From Micavibrio sp. UBA2020 (lineage in GTDB: Bacteria > Pseudomonadota > Alphaproteobacteria > Micavibrionales > UBA2020): a stretch of 18,706 bases of DNA. The stretch lies in NCBI GenBank assembly GCA_002334985.1, contig DDBY01000052.1, forward strand, positions 1-18,706, read 5' to 3'. This document shows positions 15,201-18,706 of this stretch, in pieces. The notes beneath the pieces were generated by a model. It ran no database searches. It saw only the letters and a program-made list of their open reading frames with translations, and was not told the DNA's origin. The translations under genes and the position numbers were made by a program. Numbering within the stretch: the stretch's first letter is position 1; each line of letters starts with the position of its first letter.

Positions 15201-17626
15201 TTTTCAAGGTTGGCACCCAGCGTGTAGGAAATGCTGGCGCGCACGGTATCCGTGCCCGCGCCCGCACCTTCGACCACAACGTCGTCAAGATTGTCGATGA
15301 CATAGGTATCGTTGCCCGCACCGCCGGACAGCGTGTTCACCGCGCGGTTGCCCGCAAGCGTGTTGTCGAGCGCGTTGCCCGTACCATCAATGGCAGCATT
15401 GCCCGCCAGACGCAGGTTTTCGACGTCTGCACCCAGCGTATAGCTGATGGATGAAACGACAGTATCAATCCCCTCGTCGAGGTTCTCGGTTACAACGTCG
15501 CCGGCACTGTCAACGATATAGGTATCATCGCCCGCCCCGCCAATCATTTCATCCGTGCCGCCGCCGCCGTCTAGCGTATTGTTGCCGCCGTTCCCCGTCA
15601 GGGTGTTATCGCCCGCATTGCCCGTCGCATTGACATTGTCGCTGCCGATAAGTGTCAGGTGCTCAAAACCCGCGGTCAGCGTCCAGTTGACTTCGGATTG
15701 TACCGTATCGATGCCGCCGGTATCCACCAGCGCGTCGCCAATATCATCGACGATATAGGTGTCATCACCCAGGCCGCCAATGAGAATATCGGCCCCCGCA
15801 CCGCCATCCAGCGTGTTATTGCCGTCGTTGCCGGTAATGCTGTTGACAAGGTCGTTGCCCGTGCCGTTCAAATCGGCAACACCGGTCAAGGTCAGGTTTT
15901 CGACCGCCGCATCCAGTTCATAGCTGATGGAGGAGATAACAGTATCTTCTCCCTCCCCGTCCGATTCAATCGCAAGGTCGGATACGTCGTCAATGATATA
16001 AACATCATCGCCAGCGCCGCCATACATGGTATCCGCACCCGCAAGGCCATCCAGCGTATTCGCCGCGCTGTTCCCGCGCAGTACGTTAACCTCAGCGTTA
16101 CCTGTGGCGTTGATGCGGTCCGTGCCCGTCAGCGTCAGGTTTTCAAGGTTGGCGCCCAGCGTATAGCTGAAAGAAGCCTCGACAGTATCATTCCCCTGCC
16201 CCGCCAGCTCGACAATCACGGCGGCCGCGTTGCGAATGACATAGGTATCGCCGCCATCGCCGCCCGCCAGCGTGTTAATCCCTTCGTTACCGACCAGCGT
16301 ATTCACCAGGTTGTTTCCCGTGCCGTCGATATTGGCCGTGCCCGTCAGCACAAGGTTTTCGACGTTGGCCGTCAATGTATAGGAAATACTGGAGCGCACG
16401 GTATCCTGCGTGCCTTCGTTGACAAGCTCGACCACCACATCGCCCGCGTTATCGACGATATAAACGTCGTTACCCGCGCCACCCTGCATGGTATCGGCGC
16501 CGATGCCGCCATCAATGGTATTGTCTGCCGTATTTCCGGTGATGACGTTGTCAAGCTCGTTGCCGATGCCGTTGATGGCTTCGGTGCCGGCCAGCACAAG
16601 GTTTTCAAGGTTGGCGCCCAGCGTACGCGTCACCGTGGTCTCTACAGTGTCAGTGCCTTCGCCAGCCTGCTCCACAATCACAGCCACAAGGTCGTTGACG
16701 ATATAGGTATCATCGCCAATCCCGCCGATGAGCGTATCCTTGCCGCCGCCGCCGTCCAGCGTATCGTTGCCCGCGCCACCCGAAAGTGTATTGTCCGCAC
16801 CGTTGCCCGTCAGCACGTTGTCCAGCGCATTGCCAAAGGCATGGATTTTGCCAGAGCCCGTCAGCGTCAGGTTTTCAAGATTATCGCCCAGCGTCCATGT
16901 AATGGCGCTTTGCACAGTATCCGTACCCTCGCCCGGCTGCTCGATAATCGTATCGCCGACCGTTTCGACGATGTAGGTATCATCGCCGAGCCCGCCAATG
17001 AGCGTGTCCTTGCCCTTGCCGCCGTCGAGGGTGTTATTGCCGTCATTCCCGATAAGGGTATTCACGGATGTATTGCCCGTGCCGTTCAGGTCGGCAACGC
17101 CCGTCAGTGCGAGTATTTCAAGCCCGCTGGCCAGCGTCCATGAAACGGAGGCCTCGACCGTATCAATGCCGCCGCCGTCTTTGATGAAATCGCCAGCGTC
17201 ATCGACGACATAGGTATCGTCGCCCTTGCCGCCGTCCATGTAATCCGCGCCTGCGCCGCCATCGATGCGGTTTGCGCCTGTGTTGCCGATAATCGTATTC
17301 GCAAGGGCATTGCCCGTAGCGTCAATCGCCGCGCTGCCCGTCAGCGTCAAATCTTCCACATCCGCCGTCAGAGCGTAGGAGATAGAAGCCTGCACACGGT
17401 CGCGGCCTTCGCCTGCGTTTTCGGTCACGACATCGCCCGCATCGTCGACGATGTAAATATCATCGCCAAGGCCGCCAGCCATGGTATCGGCACCAAGGCC
17501 GCCGTCGAGCGTGTCATTACCATCGCCGCCATTCAGCGTGTCGTTGCCTGCAAGACCGGAGAGCTTATCTGCCGTCGGCGTACCGTTCAGAATATCGTCG
17601 CCGTTCGTGCCCGTAATAACCGCCAT
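9296..17626 (-). CDS. Giant RTX repeat protein, type I secreted
   Basis: A protein of about 2776 residues, nearly all of it calcium-binding RTX sequence. ATG 17626 (MAVITGTNGDD) is chosen over ATG 17641 because GGAGAAG lies just before it (17631-17637). From the first residues the GG-x-G-x-D-x-L nonapeptide repeats begin and continue to about residue 2680, in some 31 units, each with a Ca-type block, a DDTY-x-VDNAGD segment, a strand S-SYTLGAN, then ENLTLTG and GTGNALDNTLTGN. The C-terminal 100 residues (ADTFVFE, DTIADFS, DAIDLRDLL, ending NNLLVS) match type I secretion target regions. I saw no cysteine and no enzymatic, lectin or retention domain. It is very acidic. No type I transporter genes are in the window. 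Likely a surface, matrix or adhesive protein that folds as an extended beta-roll once outside in calcium. Confidence 0.93.
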   Translation of the reverse strand: MAVITGTNGDDILNGTPTADKLSGLAGNDTLNGGDGNDTLDGGLGADTMAGGLGDDIYIVDDAGDVVTENAGEGRDRVQASISYALTADVEDLTLTGSAAIDATGNALANTIIGNTGANRIDGGAGADYMDGGKGDDTYVVDDAGDFIKDGGGIDTVEASVSWTLASGLEILALTGVADLNGTGNTSVNTLIGNDGNNTLDGGKGKDTLIGGLGDDTYIVETVGDTIIEQPGEGTDTVQSAITWTLGDNLENLTLTGSGKIHAFGNALDNVLTGNGADNTLSGGAGNDTLDGGGGKDTLIGGIGDDTYIVNDLVAVIVEQAGEGTDTVETTVTRTLGANLENLVLAGTEAINGIGNELDNVITGNTADNTIDGGIGADTMQGGAGNDVYIVDNAGDVVVELVNEGTQDTVRSSISYTLTANVENLVLTGTANIDGTGNNLVNTLVGNEGINTLAGGDGGDTYVIRNAAAVIVELAGQGNDTVEASFSYTLGANLENLTLTGTDRINATGNAEVNVLRGNSAANTLDGLAGADTMYGGAGDDVYIIDDVSDLAIESDGEGEDTVISSISYELDAAVENLTLTGVADLNGTGNDLVNSITGNDGNNTLDGGAGADILIGGLGDDTYIVDDIGDALVDTGGIDTVQSEVNWTLTAGFEHLTLIGSDNVNATGNAGDNTLTGNGGNNTLDGGGGTDEMIGGAGDDTYIVDSAGDVVTENLDEGIDTVVSSISYTLGADVENLRLAGNAAIDGTGNALDNTLAGNRAVNTLSGGAGNDTYVIDNLDDVVVEGAGAGTDTVRASISYTLGANLENLVLTGISALSGTGNALDNIMTGNEGNNTLSGGGGNDTIDGGAGVDVMSGGSGDDTFYVDNAKDTVIENVGEGNDTVISTVSWTLGANFENLTLDGTEDINGTGNALANAIIGNSGDNTIDGGAGADVMDGGGSGDDVFFVDNAGDAVIAGGGYDKIYSSVDWAMGADEDEVILTGAAVTASGNAGDNVLRGNAQANDLSGGDGNDALYGDAGDDQLDGGNGDDTLDGGSGIDVMTGGDGDDVYYVDNGLDLIIEGAGEGEDTVNARATYTLGANIEHLYLQGTANINGTGNALDNHIKGNDGRNTLTGADGNDTLDGGAGADRMLGGAGDDTYIVDNADDVIQEFFGEGVDTVEASVSYTLSGHVDNLTLTGEAAINGTGNGLANVMTGNSGVNILDGGDGDDTIDGGEGADTMIGGAGSDLFYVDDEADIVIDNSGAADKVISTVSYTLGAGVEILELGDTASIDGTGNNLDNTLIGNAGDNRLDGAAGRDTMMGGDGNDTYVVDNENDVVSEDAFNIGSALNFSYVVNNITITVASSVQLDIIESSVSYTLPDNVEVLRLTGTGSTNGFGNDGDNIIAGSSGTNTMRGGLGDDYYIVTSTKHTVVEQAGEGTDTVATTINYTLGDNLERLVLIEGAGKINGTGNSLNNYLEGNEAANTLTGGNGDDIYKVGAGDVIIERAGEGTDSVIATVSWTLGANIEELYLDEESGDISGTGNTLDNYMEGNSGNNTLDGGAGEDIMLGFDGDDAYVVDDVNDLLFENANEGEDTVISSVSWTLGGNFEHLTLTGTGNIDGTGNIWNNTLTGNAGRNTLTGGDGDDVYIVQGSNDVVVENAGEGIDHVISSASYTLSANVENLTLTGSARLRGVGNDLANVLTSNGAGSTLEGGLGDDTYYVSNAKDIVNEDAGAGFDRVFSSATFKIGANVEYIELTSEANINATGNDGDNIIIGNGGRNTLIGGAGNDTLEGGEGADYMDGGTGDDEYWVDDEGDRIRDGGGIDTVYSEVNFTLDKSLENLTLTDGDINGTGNSLNNTIIGSDGNNIIDGGSGADYMDGGGGDDTFYVDNIGDVVVDSTGTADHVLSSVTFTLGGSIENLTLTGKTAVNGTGNGGDNIITGNDGVNLLFGLGGNDTIDGGRGADTMVGGAGDDTYYIDNAKDVILEEFGEGVDSVFSAVSYTLGDYVENVTLTGKSALSATGNSGDNVIVGNTGGNILMGGAGNDVLDGGAGNDKMTGGLGDDTYYIDSTKDVVTELAGEGIDTVYSTLSYILGDNLENLTLLGEANINATGNAAGNTLVGNDGNNVLDGGAGIDRMRGGLGNDTYYVDNAGDNVIEFADEGIDTVYSSVDYDLFVNLENLYLTGSADINGAGNTLDNTLFGNAGVNTLFGYDGNDFLDGGLGADTLIGGAGDDIYIVDSALDEIVELADEGIDTVRASASHTLGFQIENLELTGKLAINGTGNALDNTIIGNAGVNILDGGDGNDNLDGGAGADTLIGGLGDDTYVVDNKKDIIIENAGEGIDTVISSFTMVLADGLENLTLLEGVKGKLNATGNAADNILTGNSGVNTLNGLAGADTMIGGAGNDVYYVDDAGDAVVEYADEGIDIVYASVSFAMGQHVDKLTLTGTGNIDGTGNDLNNTIVGTAGNNTLDGGLGADYLDGGAGDDTYVVDNAADVIKDKSGVDIVLSSVSWTLQSGLENLTLTGTDDINGTGNSAVNILTGNDGDNTLDGGSGNDTLLGGAGNDRLIGGAGNDSLVGGNGDDTYVIDTLGDVIIELAGEGVDTVETLVNNYTLGAELENLVIGGTSGLSATGNALDNVMTGNKGANTLKGEDGNDTLFGGAGNDKLEGGDGDDMLYGEDGSDTLTGGLGADTFVFESATAYKSKDTIADFSTVDGDAIDLRDLLEMYDPLADDLADFVRIVDSGSNAVLSVNRDGLGTDWVQIATLQGQNGLGDVDALVLSNNLLVS
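9299..9600 (-). other. C-terminal type I secretion target region of the RTX protein
   Basis: The last 100 residues lose the nonapeptide pattern and show GADTFVF, DTIADFSTVDGDAIDLRDLL, a mixed acidic segment and a short hydrophobic end (ALVLSNNLLVS). This is the layout of C-terminal signals read by type I secretion ABC exporters. The exporter itself must be encoded outside this window. Confidence 0.8.
9600..17610 (-). repeat. Array of about 31 RTX units within the giant gene
   Basis: Units of roughly 80-90 codons (about 250-270 bases) were counted by the recurring ENL-x-LTG ... GTGN motif. Each has one to six GG-x-G-x-D nonapeptides; single-nonapeptide blocks occur for example where NTLTGG is followed directly by DGDDVYIV, and the longest block follows the unit with GADEDEVIL. 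DNA identity between units is partial rather than perfect, so the array is old or under diversifying change. Not a CRISPR or satellite array: reading frame and protein periodicity are kept throughout. Confidence 0.9.
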
Positions 17627-17718
17627 GCCGCTTCTCCGCATTCGCTATTGATAATCAAAATAAACTGCGGAGATATATTAACAGCCGAGGGTATTCGGAT
17701 ACAGTTTCTAATGGAGCC

Positions 17719-17768
17719 GCGCCGAAATTATCCACCCATTATGCAAAACGGACGGATAATTTCGGCGC
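17719..17768. repeat. 15-bp perfect inverted repeat between lipoprotein and RTX genes
   Basis: GCGCCGAAATTATCC (17719-17733) and GGATAATTTCGGCGC (17754-17768) are exact reverse complements with a 20-base spacer. No T tract follows on either strand, so it is not a standard intrinsic terminator, though it could still fold in RNA downstream of the lipoprotein gene. It lies about 95 bases upstream of the RTX start codon, so it could equally be a regulator site for that gene. Confidence 0.75.
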
Positions 17769-17795
17769 AGGATTCGCGGGCGGTGTTTGCCCGGA

Positions 17796-18089
17796 TTATT
17801 TTTCCATCTTGTCGATGGCGTAACCGGCGCCCGCACCGACGCCTGCGCCAATCGCCGCGCCGCAGCTGACGCAGCCGCCCGTCATGACGGTGCCGACGGT
17901 GCCCACGCCAGCGCCAATCGCCGCGCCCGACAGCGTGCGCTGCTGCGTGCGGCTCATATCACTGCACGCGCCCAGCGTCAAAAGACACAGCACCGCCAGC
18001 GCGGATGCTGTAAAAACCGCGCTGCGCGCCGCTGCGGCGGGGGGTTGCTTACGCGCGGCCTTGGCGAAAGATGTGCGTACCGTTTTCAT
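17796..18089 (-). CDS. Small glycine-zipper lipoprotein
   Basis: A 97-residue exported lipoprotein. After an unusually long basic N-region the hydrophobic core ends in a lipobox LGAC, with Cys42 the lipidated residue. The mature part is only 56 residues and is mostly glycine-zipper: GAAIGAGVGTVG and GAAIGAGVGAGAG flank a small GGCVSCG centre. Such zippers associate with the outer membrane, as in OsmB, SlyB and the 17-kDa antigen family. A good Shine-Dalgarno (AAAAGGAGA) sits eight bases before ATG 18089. It lies between the EF-hand gene's terminator and the RTX gene. The two extra cysteines in the centre are less common and could form a disulfide. Confidence 0.85.
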   Translation of the reverse strand: MKTVRTSFAKAARKQPPAAAARSAVFTASALAVLCLLTLGACSDMSRTQQRTLSGAAIGAGVGTVGTVMTGGCVSCGAAIGAGVGAGAGYAIDKMEK

Positions 18090-18174
18090 GTGTCGTCTCC
18101 TTTTGCTTTTTTACTTTTTTGCTTTTTTCTTCTTCCTTCTGCCAACGCACAGGCTTGTGTTTCGTTCACAAATA

Positions 18175-18206
18175 AAAACCCCGCGCCATTTCGGGCGCGG
18201 GGTTTT
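18175..18206 (-). terminator. Intrinsic terminator after the EF-hand gene
   Basis: CCCCGCGCC (18179-18187) pairs with GGCGCGGGG (18194-18202) around a six-base loop. AAAA and TTTT extend the stem on either side. Read on the minus strand it ends in a TTTTT-A-TTT run 15 bases after the EF-hand stop. The symmetry means it could work in both directions. Confidence 0.9.
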
Positions 18207-18220
18207 CTCGGGAATGCGAT

Positions 18221-18706
18221 TTAGCGGTTGAAATAAACCTGCTTCTGGTTTTGCTGATTAATCAGCGCATCATAAGCGCCGCGCCATTCGTTAATTTCAA
18301 CAAAACGGCTGCGGTCAATATCGACCAGCATGAAGCTTTTACCCATGAAATCATGCGGCGAAATGCCTTCGCCGACCATATCAAAACGGCTGAGCTGGGT
18401 TTTTTTCATGAACGTTTCATGCGCGCGTTCAACTTTATCGGCCAGACCGTCGTTGTCAAAGTCGTATTGCACCACGGTTTCTTTTTCCATGGGAACAAGG
18501 CTCATGACGTTGCGCTTTTCAAATTCCTGATTGTCGATAAGCATATTGCCGTCGGAATCGAACAGTTTGAACAGCATCTCCCCCACTTCGCGCGTGGAAA
18601 GAACACCGTCATTATTCGCATCGAAATCCATCAGATTCACAAGACGCGTGCCCGTCGGCGGCAAAATCTGGCGCGTGGTCGTGATGGTTTCTACGCGCTG
18701 CTTCAC
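18221..18706 (-). CDS. EF-hand calcium-binding protein, 5' end beyond window
   Basis: The visible 161 residues run to the right edge of the window; the GTG there may be an internal codon, so the N-terminus (perhaps with a signal peptide) is likely missing. Four 12-residue EF-hand loops fit the D-x-D-x-D-G-x-I-x-x-x-E rule: 29-40 (DANNDGVLSTRE), 50-61 (DSDGNMLIDNQE), 82-93 (DFDNDGLADKVE) and 129-140 (DIDRSRFVEINE). Loops 1 and 3 are the closest to consensus; loops 2 and 4 lack the Gly at position 6. The protein is probably a calcium sensor or buffer. It lies upstream of the lipoprotein and the calcium-binding RTX giant on the same strand but is set apart by a strong terminator. Confidence 0.85.
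   Translation of the reverse strand: MKQRVETITTTRQILPPTGTRLVNLMDFDANNDGVLSTREVGEMLFKLFDSDGNMLIDNQEFEKRNVMSLVPMEKETVVQYDFDNDGLADKVERAHETFMKKTQLSRFDMVGEGISPHDFMGKSFMLVDIDRSRFVEINEWRGAYDALINQQNQKQVYFNR

Noticed and set aside
9374..17143. Long plus-strand open frames opposite the RTX gene (9374-11365, 11957-13453, 14108-15454, 15659-17143)
   Set aside because: Their translations mirror the RTX periodicity on the wrong strand and show no known domain; repeats and a codon use that avoids TTA, CTA and TCA keep the antisense frame open.
9600..17610. Periodic DNA that at first sight suggests a CRISPR or satellite array
   Set aside because: Repeats are imperfect, about 250 bases long and in one continuous coding frame with RTX motifs; there are no fixed repeats with unique spacers.

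Overview
The window looks like a chromosomal segment of a moderately GC-rich Gram-negative bacterium, most likely an alphaproteobacterium. The basis is the membrane-anchored CycM-type cytochrome c, a Gpt-type xanthine phosphoribosyltransferase, GreB, glutamate racemase and the general base and codon use. The exact order cannot be fixed from the sequence alone.

Left part (1-5415), mostly housekeeping: the 3' end of murI (glutamate racemase), a small uncharacterised convergent gene, an aldo/keto reductase with a clear intrinsic terminator, a pair of overlapping half-size EamA membrane genes on the minus strand, gpt (divergent from them), a membrane-anchored cytochrome c followed 44 bases later by an ankyrin-repeat gene, and tRNA-Ser(CGA).

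Middle part (5416-7923), an accessory islet directly downstream of tRNA-Ser. It holds a DUF4279-like gene, a secreted DUF4034 protein, a barstar-like gene and a small all-beta-looking protein. Parts of it are clearly more AT-rich than the flanks. Several of these families are known as, or resemble, toxin-immunity proteins, yet no partner toxin is visible. Two of the genes share a nearly identical 17-base start region. Next come a TRIC/UPF0126 membrane channel gene on the minus strand and greB on the plus strand.

Right part (9296-18706), all on the minus strand: a giant gene of about 8.3 kb encoding a roughly 2776-residue protein. It is built almost wholly of about 31 RTX (calcium-binding beta-roll) units and ends in a type I secretion C-terminal target region. 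Upstream lie a 15-bp perfect inverted repeat, a small glycine-zipper lipoprotein gene, a strong terminator, and the 3' part of a gene for a protein with four EF-hand loops. No type I secretion ABC/MFP/OMP genes are in the window, so export would have to use a system encoded elsewhere.

The most notable items are the passenger-less RTX giant with its internal irregularities, the two half-EamA genes with opposite charge bias (a possible antiparallel heterodimeric transporter), and the immunity-like islet after the tRNA. All family assignments come from reading motifs by eye; no database search was run.
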